From JAADHU01 sp964446495 (GTDB lineage Bacteria; Pseudomonadota; Gammaproteobacteria; Steroidobacterales; Woeseiaceae), in assembly GCA_964446495.1 (NCBI GenBank), contig CAYUOY010000194.1, positions 1-6,679 of the forward strand: a stretch of 6,679 nucleotides of DNA. The letters run 5' to 3'. Below the pieces are notes generated by a model, which saw only the letters and a list, made by a program, of their open reading frames with translations, searched no databases and was not told the origin of the DNA. Made by a program: the position numbers and the translations under genes. Of this stretch, positions 1 through 6,168 are shown in pieces. Within the stretch, counting starts at the first letter, position 1. Each line of letters starts with the position of its first letter.

Positions 1-43
1 CTCCTACAGGAGTTCCTTGTAGGAGCGCGACCTGACGCGCGAC
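1..43. repeat. REP-like palindromic element, probably cut by the left edge
   Basis: Two nested structures are visible. CTCCTACA at 1-8 pairs perfectly with TGTAGGAG at 18-25 around a short loop. Next, GCGCG at 25-29 pairs with CGCGC at 36-40 around a 6-nt loop. The second unit starts with GTAG (19-22) followed by a GC-rich palindrome, which is the layout of RAYT-associated REP elements in gammaproteobacteria. The CTAC at 4-7 is the same signature on the other strand, so this may be one half of a head-to-head REP pair whose left part lies outside the window. No RAYT transposase gene is visible here. The family assignment rests on layout only; a simple hairpin terminator of an upstream gene is the alternative. 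Confidence 0.5.
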
Positions 44-80
44 CCCGCCAAAACAAATTCCACTGCGCATAAGGGAACTA

Positions 81-109
81 TTGAAAACAAGACATCAGGT
101 CAGAATAAA
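81..109 (+). promoter_or_regulatory. Possible sigma70-type promoter for the rightward cluster
   Basis: TTGAAA at 81-86 matches five of six bases of the -35 consensus. AATAAA at 104-109 lies 17 bp downstream and matches four of six -10 bases, but lacks the important final T. The stretch is AT-rich compared with its surroundings. It would give a leader of roughly 110 nt before the 225 start. It is a weak match made by eye and could be chance in AT-rich DNA. Confidence 0.3.
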
Positions 110-121
110 TCAGAGATTTCT

Positions 122-137
122 TAGGTAGAACTACCTA
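122..137. promoter_or_regulatory. 16-bp inverted repeat, candidate operator
   Basis: TAGGTAG (122-128), two A bases, then CTACCTA (131-137) form a perfect 7-bp inverted repeat with a 2-bp centre. It lies just downstream of the possible -10 box and 87 bp before the first start codon. Compact symmetry in that place suits a dimeric repressor site near the transcription start. The binding protein cannot be named from the sequence. As RNA, the 2-nt loop would be too tight for a full-length hairpin, which favours a DNA-level site. Confidence 0.35.
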
Positions 138-224
138 TTTACGCCGCCCGCGGATCTCAAGAAACTGTTGTGGTGAGTCGCTCCTGGAAACTTCACTCCT
201 AACTTCCGGGGCCAGTGCCAGCTT

Positions 225-2726
225 ATGCCGTTTGTCATACCATCCGTATTGAGAAATACGTTTTCGTCACGAAACAACGAATGCCGCGATGCGTCCGGAA
301 TGCGGCCGCTACCTGAACTCGTGGTTTTGGATGTAGTAACAGGCGTTATTCCGAGTTCAAAGCCGCCGGTGCGTATCTTCCTTGGCACCGAACCTGCCCA
401 ATACCGTGCCGAGCGAATTTTCGTTTGGTCGATCGAGCGCGTACGCGATCCCGCACGAGTTTACGAAATTTACATCATGAAAGAGCTGACTGGTTTTGAT
501 CGGCGTCGATGGCTCACGGGGTTCACGAACTACCGCTTCGCCATTCCTCATTTCATGCACGGCAGCGGCCGCGCAATCTGGAATGACGTCGATCAGGCGT
601 ACCTCGCCGATCCCGCCGAACTGTTCGATACCGATATGGGTGATCGCGGACTTCTCACGGTGCCACCTCTTTCTTCAAGTGCGCTGCTGGATACAGCGGT
701 GATGCTGATCGACTGCGAGCGCATGGCGCCGATCTGGACCGGCGACGAAGCCATGCACGGGCGCAAGAACAACCTGCTCGCGAAAGTTCAGGCAATGCCC
801 GGTTTGCGCGGCGATCTGCCCGGCGAGTGGAATGCGCGCGATGAGGAGTATGTGCCCGGCCGGTCGAAACTTCTGCACTGGACCATCCTGCATACGCAAC
901 CCTGGCACCCGCTCCCACACGCCTTCGTTTATCAGCGTAATCCGGTCGGTCACGTCTGGCATGATCTCGAGCGCTCTGCCGATCTCGCTGGATATCACGT
1001 CTTCACCGCCGCCCGGCCAAGCGCCCAGTATGAAAAATTGCTCACACGCGTGTGCGCCGTTTCCGTGGGCGGAGAATCGAACGAACGCCCGATCGATGCC
1101 TCCTCGCCAGACCCGGGGTACGAAGCCGAAGGGTTGAATAGCCTGATCGAAACGACGCAACCCCGAACCCTGCTTGAATACCGCTTCGCCGCTTCGACAG
1201 ACACCGCGACGATACAAGACCAACACGGCCAAGGAAAAAATAACTGTACCCTAACGCGTTACGATCCCGCCGATAAGTCCGCCGATGCTCGACCGACGAC
1301 CTGCTTCGACGGAGTAGTATGCCTGGATGCCCTGAACTACATTCCGGATGAGGATGTTCCGTGGGTCATTGAAGATCTGTTCGACTGGGCAAATCAGTTT
1401 GTATATGCGGTGGTTGAGCAAGCAGCCAGCGACCGGGCACTGGCTGACGGCACTGCGTTGCGAAGGCGACCGCGCGACCTGGCCTGGTGGAGAACGGCAT
1501 TTGAGAAGGCCGCCGAACGTCATCCGCGCGTACAGTGGAAACTCGCCATCAACCACCGTTTCGCGGACACGAAGATCAATGCTCCGGGCGAAATTGGCTG
1601 GAGTGGAGACGATCAGCCGAAGATCTGGGTACTGGATGACGGCGTCGGCGACGATACCTCCCAATCGATCGCGCTGGCCGAAGCGCTTGGCAGCCCCTTC
1701 GAGTTGGTCCGTCCTCCGTTCGACTTCCGCGGCCAGCGGCCTGACCTGGTTGTCTCCGCAAACCGCCGAACCGGCTCATGGGCACGCAAACTCAGTCGGG
1801 AAAATCTCGGGCGCACGCGAAGTGTACGTGTCGACAGCACCGGCGGTGCGGTTGCCAACCAGTTCGATCTCGTCCTCAGTCCTGCGTATTTTCATCTTCC
1901 ACCGCATCCACGCCGGATCGAAACGGTCACACGACTGACGCGCGTAACGGCGGAGCGGTTGGCCGGCGCACGCGATCGGTGTCCGCGCCTTTTCGGCATG
2001 GCCGCCCATCCCAGGATCGTCGTCTTGCTGAGTGGCAGCGACAACAGCGGCCCCCGGGACACGGTCACGAGCCGTAAGCTGGGTGAGGATATTCGCACGT
2101 TTGCCACCCTCGCTGGCGGCTCCATTTTTGCGTTAATGAGCCGGCGAATCTCGCCGCAGCTCGCCGGCACTCTCGTCGCTGGCCTTGGTCAGTCCACACA
2201 CGTACATACATGGTCGCCGCATCACCGCGATGACGACTCCTACCTGGCCTATCTGGAACTCGCGGACGCGATCGTTGTTACCGGCGACGACGAGTCTCTT
2301 ATGGCAGACGCCGCAGCAACCGGCAAACCTGTCTACGTCTATCCTTTGGCCATGAACGTGCAACAGCGATCGAACGCGTTTCGCGAAGCGGTATTCGCCC
2401 GGTCGCAGGCGCGCCCGCTAAACAAGCGCGGCACTGTAAGGCCCCAGCAAGGTCTGGAATACTTCTGTGCGCGCCTGATCGAGCGCGGTATCGTCCTTCC
2501 GCCCCACGACTTGAACGCACTACACCAGTCACTCGTCCGGCTCGGCATCATTCAACCGTTCGGGACGCCCGTTGTTGCGACCGGTTCTCATACCGGTTTA
2601 CGAGTCGCCCATGATGCCGCACAACAGGTGCGAAGAATGCTCGGACTCGGCGAACACGCCAAATCGCAACGCAATGATTCTTTGAGCTCGACGGATTGGA
2701 GGCAGCACGCCGCTGCACAACCATAG
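225..2726 (+). CDS. Fused glycosyltransferase / methyltransferase-like / ELM1-family protein
   Basis: This 833-residue protein appears to have three domains. Residues about 48-250 resemble a GT-A-fold, GT8-like glycosyltransferase: IFLGTEP near the start, the metal-binding type DxD in WNDVDQAY (D121, D123), and HWT...TQPW (218-227), reminiscent of the GT8 HxxGxxKPW region. Residues about 310-440 resemble a class I SAM methyltransferase of the kind with a YDP strand and FDGVVCLDALNYIP motif (361-374), but the glycine-rich loop expected after LLEY (316-319) is replaced by RFAAS. Residues about 465-775 match the ELM1/GtrOC1 (DUF1022) family: KIWVLDDGVGD, LLSGSDNSGP (601-610), and LELADAIVVTGDDE...AAATGKPVYVYPL. 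No signal peptide or membrane helix is seen, so it is probably cytoplasmic. The start is uncertain: ATG 225 is the only start after the in-frame TGA at 174, but it has no good Shine-Dalgarno; ATG 300 (residue 26) or GTG near residue 33 would keep every domain. It is followed after 24 bp by the oxygenase gene. Activity and substrates are unknown. Confidence 0.85.
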   Translation: MPFVIPSVLRNTFSSRNNECRDASGMRPLPELVVLDVVTGVIPSSKPPVRIFLGTEPAQYRAERIFVWSIERVRDPARVYEIYIMKELTGFDRRRWLTGFTNYRFAIPHFMHGSGRAIWNDVDQAYLADPAELFDTDMGDRGLLTVPPLSSSALLDTAVMLIDCERMAPIWTGDEAMHGRKNNLLAKVQAMPGLRGDLPGEWNARDEEYVPGRSKLLHWTILHTQPWHPLPHAFVYQRNPVGHVWHDLERSADLAGYHVFTAARPSAQYEKLLTRVCAVSVGGESNERPIDASSPDPGYEAEGLNSLIETTQPRTLLEYRFAASTDTATIQDQHGQGKNNCTLTRYDPADKSADARPTTCFDGVVCLDALNYIPDEDVPWVIEDLFDWANQFVYAVVEQAASDRALADGTALRRRPRDLAWWRTAFEKAAERHPRVQWKLAINHRFADTKINAPGEIGWSGDDQPKIWVLDDGVGDDTSQSIALAEALGSPFELVRPPFDFRGQRPDLVVSANRRTGSWARKLSRENLGRTRSVRVDSTGGAVANQFDLVLSPAYFHLPPHPRRIETVTRLTRVTAERLAGARDRCPRLFGMAAHPRIVVLLSGSDNSGPRDTVTSRKLGEDIRTFATLAGGSIFALMSRRISPQLAGTLVAGLGQSTHVHTWSPHHRDDDSYLAYLELADAIVVTGDDESLMADAAATGKPVYVYPLAMNVQQRSNAFREAVFARSQARPLNKRGTVRPQQGLEYFCARLIERGIVLPPHDLNALHQSLVRLGIIQPFGTPVVATGSHTGLRVAHDAAQQVRRMLGLGEHAKSQRNDSLSSTDWRQHAAAQP

Positions 2727-2736
2727 CCGCGCGAGA

Positions 2737-2743
2737 AGAAGGA
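2737..2743 (+). promoter_or_regulatory. Ribosome binding site that supports a GTG start
   Basis: AGAAGGA lies seven bases before GTG 2751. No ATG in that frame lies near, and the ATG at 2749 overlaps the GTG in another frame and is followed at once by TGA, so it cannot start a gene. The site lies wholly in the 24-bp gap after the previous stop, consistent with translation of a second gene on one mRNA. Confidence 0.75.
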
Positions 2744-2750
2744 AATTGAT

Positions 2751-3479
2751 GTGAAATACCTGGATACAAACCGACTGCAAGACCTGGATAGCGAAACCTT
2801 TCAGGCACAGAATCCGTTTCCATGGATAAATCCGGAAGGACTGCTCACCGACGCGGGTCATCGGCGATTGGTGGAATCACTGCCGGACCTCTCCCTGTTC
2901 GAAAAAAGTTTCGGCTACGAGCGCAAACACGGGCAACAGGCGCACGACCGCTATGCGCTTGAGTACTCGGACGGCCTGCCGGTCAGCGACGCGTGGCAGA
3001 CATTCATCGCCGAGTTGCGAGGTCCTGAGTACCATGAATTTGTCTGCCGAATGCTTGGCATCCGCCACTTTGACCTGAACTGTCATTGGCATTATGCGCC
3101 GAGCGGATGTTCCGTTTCACCTCACCTGGACTCTGTCCGAAAATACGGTTCGCAGATCTTTTACCTCAACACGGCCGAAGACTGGGAGCCTGGTTGGGGC
3201 GGCCAGACCGTCGTATTGAGTGACAAGAGTCGCAAAATCCGAGTGCCAAATCCCCAGTTCGAGGACCTCGAATGCGTTGCGACCTCGCAAACAATTGGCA
3301 ACTACAGTTTGCTATTTGCCCAGGGAGCGCATTCCTGGCACGGCGTTCGTGCTTTGAATTGTCCGGAAAACCGTATGCGAAAAATATTCATCGTGGTCAT
3401 TAACCGGCTTTCGCCGTTGCTGCGATTGCGGCGCGCCGTCGGCGATCTGCCTCGCGGTCTTTCATCGGCGGCCGCATAG
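2751..3479 (+). CDS. 2-oxoglutarate/Fe(II)-dependent oxygenase-like protein
   Basis: This 242-residue protein carries the signature of the 2-oxoglutarate- and Fe(II)-dependent dioxygenases, close in layout to the prolyl 4-hydroxylase-like group. The iron facial triad can be read as H125-L-D127 (in SPHLDS) and H197 (in HSWHGV), with R208 or R210 in ENRMRK as the likely 2-oxoglutarate carboxylate ligand. The strand FYLN (137-140) and GWGGQTVV (148-155) fit the core between HxD and the distal histidine. Such enzymes use O2 and 2-oxoglutarate to hydroxylate proteins, lipids, sugars or small molecules; the substrate cannot be told here. No signal peptide or membrane helix is seen. It starts with GTG and has a good Shine-Dalgarno. 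It shares its frame with the upstream gene, separated by one TAG and eight sense codons. It is very likely cotranscribed with the fusion gene, suggesting it hydroxylates a product or partner of that protein. Confidence 0.85.
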   Translation: MKYLDTNRLQDLDSETFQAQNPFPWINPEGLLTDAGHRRLVESLPDLSLFEKSFGYERKHGQQAHDRYALEYSDGLPVSDAWQTFIAELRGPEYHEFVCRMLGIRHFDLNCHWHYAPSGCSVSPHLDSVRKYGSQIFYLNTAEDWEPGWGGQTVVLSDKSRKIRVPNPQFEDLECVATSQTIGNYSLLFAQGAHSWHGVRALNCPENRMRKIFIVVINRLSPLLRLRRAVGDLPRGLSSAAA

Positions 3480-3520
3480 GAGCGAAAAGGCGAGCACCGT
3501 TTTCTTGAAACCACCATCTC

Positions 3521-3539
3521 GCTGCACTTCGTTTGCAGC
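3521..3539 (+). other. Small hairpin in the gap between oxygenase and hydroxylase genes
   Basis: GCTGCA (3521-3526) pairs with TGCAGC (3534-3539) around a 7-nt loop. A run of five T bases starts at 3551, eleven bases after the stem, which is too far for a classical intrinsic terminator. It may weaken transcription, protect the mRNA, or mean nothing. The rest of the 108-bp gap (3480-3587) shows no clear promoter; an AGGA at 3575-3578 serves the next gene. Confidence 0.25.
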
Positions 3540-3587
3540 CCGATCAACCGTTTTTCTCTATGAGTAAGGACGCCAGGACCACTCGAC

Positions 3588-4199
3588 ATGCACGCAAAAA
3601 CCGTACGACTGTTCGACAATGAGTTTTTTGAATCGCTCACTCGCGTTCACCCAATCGTGCCATTGCTATTTTGGTCGCCGGTGATTGTTTTCCTCCTTTG
3701 GCGGTCTGTGTACGCGAACGAATTGTCAATCGCACAGGTTTCTGCGCTACTGGTTCCGGGCGTGCTTACATGGTCGTTAACGGAATACTGGGTGCATCGC
3801 ATACCATTTCACTATGCGGCCCGCAGCGAGTTCGGCAAGCGCATCGTGTTCCTGTACCACGGCGTCCATCACGCTGCGCCAAATGACAAACGCCGGCTCG
3901 TCATGCCGCCGGCCGGCGGCGTACTGGTGATGGCTCTATTGTGGTTGCTGTTCTCAAACATAATTCCGGCCCCCTGGTTCGAACCCTTTTTCGCGTTCTT
4001 TATTTTAGGCTATCTGGTCTACGACTATTTGCACTACGCCACTCATCACTTCAGGATGAAGAGCCCTCTGATGGCCGCATTGACCCGCCACCACCTGAAA
4101 CACCATTTCGCCTCGGACAAAACGAATTTTGGCGTAAGTTCACCACTATGGGACTGGGTATTTGGCACCCTGCATCGGGTCAGGAAGCGAACCGACTAA
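3588..4199 (+). CDS. Fatty acid 2-hydroxylase-like membrane di-iron protein
   Basis: This 203-residue protein belongs to the fatty acid hydroxylase / sterol desaturase superfamily (PF04116) and looks closest to the FA2H/Scs7 branch, which hydroxylates the C2 of acyl chains in sphingolipids. The order of motifs fits: TEYWVHRIPFH (65-75), HGVHH (91-95) followed by NDKRRLVMPP, GYLVYDYLHYATHH (141-154), RHHLKHH (167-173), and FGVSSPLWDWVFGT at the end. The many histidines are the expected di-iron ligands. Hydrophobic stretches near 22-42, 48-64, 111-126 and 129-147 make it an inner-membrane protein. Eukaryotic FA2H and Scs7 carry an N-terminal cytochrome b5 domain; none is present here, so electrons must come from elsewhere. 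The ATG has AGGA nine bases upstream. The substrate (lipid A, ornithine lipid, sphingolipid or other acyl lipid) is not shown by the sequence. It ends 24 bp from a convergent gene. Confidence 0.88.
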   Translation: MHAKTVRLFDNEFFESLTRVHPIVPLLFWSPVIVFLLWRSVYANELSIAQVSALLVPGVLTWSLTEYWVHRIPFHYAARSEFGKRIVFLYHGVHHAAPNDKRRLVMPPAGGVLVMALLWLLFSNIIPAPWFEPFFAFFILGYLVYDYLHYATHHFRMKSPLMAALTRHHLKHHFASDKTNFGVSSPLWDWVFGTLHRVRKRTD

Positions 4200-4223
4200 G
4201 TTCTTTTTCAGGAATCGGGGTTG

Positions 4224-6062
4224 TTAGCCAGCCAGGTTCATCTTGCGCAGGATGGCAATGTATCTCGGATTAGCATGCAGGGGTATGAAGGACGGCGCCG
4301 CCTTTATACCTGGCAGACCGGGATCATGCGCGCCGAAAGCCCGTTCGAGCCAATCGATCGCCTCCTCGAATTCACCCCATTCGCTAAAAATCATGGCCTG
4401 TTGATAAGCCGCACTATCGCCGTACTCCTGCAGCAACTCCTGCTGTGCGGCTTTAGCTGCCTGTGGATGACCAAGGTGCTGATGAATTACGGCCAGGTTC
4501 ATCAAGCGCATGTATCCGTTAGATTCTCTTTCAGCCGCTTGCAATGCCTCCTCCAGTCGCCCCTGCCGACCCAGGTTAAAGGCGAGGTAACCATGTAAAA
4601 ATTCAGACGATGGGTTTTTTGATAACAGATCCTGAATGATGTTCTCCGATTCCTGACTTTCACCAATTTCCGTTAGCGCAACAAACAGCCGAGCCTGTAG
4701 CTGCAGATTCAAAGGGTCCCGAGCCACCAGACCGCGTTTCATTGAGATCGACACCTGCTCATCCCCACGTATTGAATAAAGTTCGGCGAACAGCGATCTC
4801 GTCGTGATGTCGCCAGGCCTCAAGACAAGTGCCCGCATCAGGGAAACTTCAGCGCGGTTCCAGTCCCAGTCGAATGCAAGGTCGATAAAAGCGGACGCCA
4901 TATGAGCATCCGGAACCGCGTCATCCAGTTCCAGGGCTCGGGCAGCCGCCTGCCGTGCCCGGGCTAACGCCGAATCGATGCCATCCTGTGCCTGGGTCGC
5001 AAATCGGGTGTTGGCATAGGAAAGGCGTGCCCATGCAAGGGCGGAATTCGGTGCCAGCAGTACAGTTTGTTCAAAATAGTCAGCGGCCTGCCGAAAATTG
5101 CTGGGCCCGAGCTTGTTCATAAAGGACATTCCCTTTAGATACGCATCGTAAGCCTCTATGTTCGTCGCCAGCGGCTCGCCTCCCCTGCGTTCTATGGGGC
5201 CACCGAGAAGCGTCACTTTGAGTTGCTCTACAACGGCTGCTGCAATTTCATCCTGAACTGCGAAAATATCGCTTAACTCACGATCATAGGTCTCGGACCA
5301 GAGGTGAAACCCGTCCTCAGTATTGACAAGCTGTGCGGTAATCCGTACTCGTTCACCACCCTTTCGTACACTGCCTTCGAGAATGCTGCTGACACCGAGG
5401 CTGCTGCCAATTTCGCGCAGATCAATTTCCTTACCTCTGAACGCGAAAGAAGAGGTCCGACCTGCGACCCTGAACTGCGGAATCTTCGCCAACAAATTCA
5501 GCAATTCTTCGGCAATGCCGTCGCTGAAATATTCCTGCTCCGGATCCGAACTCATATTGACGAAAGGCAGCACCGCAATCGACTCAGTCGCAATCGGAAA
5601 AGGCAACACGTCGATCGACTCAGCCGCGTTCGGAGTGGCGGCGGCAGGGTCGTTCGGATTCTCTCCTGTTAACGATTGATCGTAGGGCGCTGCCGCCAGC
5701 GCCTCGTCCGGCACAGGCAGGTCGGAATATTTGTCGTATGCGAAATAGGACAGCGCGATCGCCAAAACCAAGATGATGGTCCGATCGAGGTTTCGACCCG
5801 TTTTCCGTGTCACCGATTCCGAGCGCTCTGTATCCTCCTCACGTTTCAAACCCTGCGGTGTCAATTCGAATGCCCAGGCGAAAAGAATCGCCACCGGCAG
5901 GCCGAGAACGAGCAGTAACAAGATAGCCAGGAATACCCAGCCAGGTGCAGCAATATTGCCCAGCACAACATCGGCCACCTGGAGAATCAACCAGGCAACG
6001 ATGATGTACATGACGCCGACACGAATGACGTTGCGTCGTTTCAGTTCATGAAAAAGTGACAT
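4224..6062 (-). CDS. Membrane-anchored TolB-like / TPR protein
   Basis: The N-terminus (FHELKRRNVIRVGVMYIIVAW and FELTPQGLKRE) is typical of a large proteobacterial family linked to COG5616. Two membrane helices (about 13-33 and 41-63) are followed by a charged stretch and a third helix (about 94-109). By the positive-inside rule the ends before helix 1 and between helices 2 and 3 are cytoplasmic, which puts the remaining 500 residues in the periplasm; this is inference. A linker (110-158) rich in A, P, D and N leads to a TolB/FlgO-like domain (about 159-285: SIAVLPFVNMS, YFSDGIAEELLNLLAKI, YILEG-type strand SILEGSVRKGG, HLWSETYDR). Residues 303-580 hold several TPR-like helical repeats, such as AADYFEQTVLLAPNSALAW and LEEALQAAERE. 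Some relatives carry a nucleotide cyclase or winged-helix DNA-binding domain at the N-terminus; this one has none, so its output is unknown. Likely a scaffold or sensor for protein contacts. The Shine-Dalgarno is weak (GGCAAGA). Confidence 0.85.
   Translation of the reverse strand: MSLFHELKRRNVIRVGVMYIIVAWLILQVADVVLGNIAAPGWVFLAILLLLVLGLPVAILFAWAFELTPQGLKREEDTERSESVTRKTGRNLDRTIILVLAIALSYFAYDKYSDLPVPDEALAAAPYDQSLTGENPNDPAAATPNAAESIDVLPFPIATESIAVLPFVNMSSDPEQEYFSDGIAEELLNLLAKIPQFRVAGRTSSFAFRGKEIDLREIGSSLGVSSILEGSVRKGGERVRITAQLVNTEDGFHLWSETYDRELSDIFAVQDEIAAAVVEQLKVTLLGGPIERRGGEPLATNIEAYDAYLKGMSFMNKLGPSNFRQAADYFEQTVLLAPNSALAWARLSYANTRFATQAQDGIDSALARARQAAARALELDDAVPDAHMASAFIDLAFDWDWNRAEVSLMRALVLRPGDITTRSLFAELYSIRGDEQVSISMKRGLVARDPLNLQLQARLFVALTEIGESQESENIIQDLLSKNPSSEFLHGYLAFNLGRQGRLEEALQAAERESNGYMRLMNLAVIHQHLGHPQAAKAAQQELLQEYGDSAAYQQAMIFSEWGEFEEAIDWLERAFGAHDPGLPGIKAAPSFIPLHANPRYIAILRKMNLAG
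5565..5623 (-). repeat. Short direct repeat inside the TolB-like/TPR gene
   Basis: Bases 5565-5587 and 5601-5623 match at 19 of 23 positions, with a period of 36 bp, exactly 12 codons. In the protein this gives ESIDVLPF (148-155) just before ESIAVLPF (160-167), so the first strand of the TolB-like domain has an extra copy in the linker. It keeps the frame and looks like a small tandem duplication that has begun to diverge. Confidence 0.7.
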
Positions 6063-6111
6063 GCTGTCTTGCCGCCAAACCGGTGATAATCCGCGAGAAT
6101 ACGCACAATCC

Positions 6112-6137
6112 GTTGCACTGGCTAATTACGGTGCAAC
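6112..6137. promoter_or_regulatory. Inverted repeat upstream of the TolB-like/TPR gene
   Basis: GTTGCAC (6112-6118) and GTGCAAC (6131-6137) form a perfect 7-bp inverted repeat with a 12-bp spacer, giving a centre-to-centre distance of 19 bp, close to two helical turns. It lies in the 106-bp gap, 50-75 bp upstream of the leftward start at 6062, where an operator or activator site would be. A TATTCT at about 6093-6098 (leftward) could be a -10 box. A hairpin at the end of the zinc-finger gene's transcript is the alternative, but no T-run follows. Confidence 0.35.
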
Positions 6138-6168
6138 TCGATCGGTTCGACTCCTTTTGATCGTTGCA

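Noticed and set aside
131..388. 85-codon leftward frame covering the start of the first gene
   Set aside because: No Shine-Dalgarno, no recognisable domain, and overlap with the N-terminus of a well-supported gene.
675..1232. 185-codon open frame antisense to the fusion gene
   Set aside because: It lies wholly opposite conserved coding sequence, its product has no recognisable motif, and GC-rich genes commonly give such shadows.
1348..1938. 196-codon open frame in another forward frame of the fusion gene
   Set aside because: It overlaps the methyltransferase-like and ELM1 coding sequence, and its Ser/Arg/Pro-rich product looks like a frame shadow.
3560..3622. Short forward ORF of 20 codons starting at ATG 3560
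   Set aside because: It overlaps the hydroxylase start in another frame, lacks a clear ribosome site, and encodes a basic peptide with no support.
4190..4223. Possible two-way terminator between the converging genes
   Set aside because: AACCGA and TCGGGGTT pair only imperfectly around a long loop, so no stable stem with a T-run is visible.
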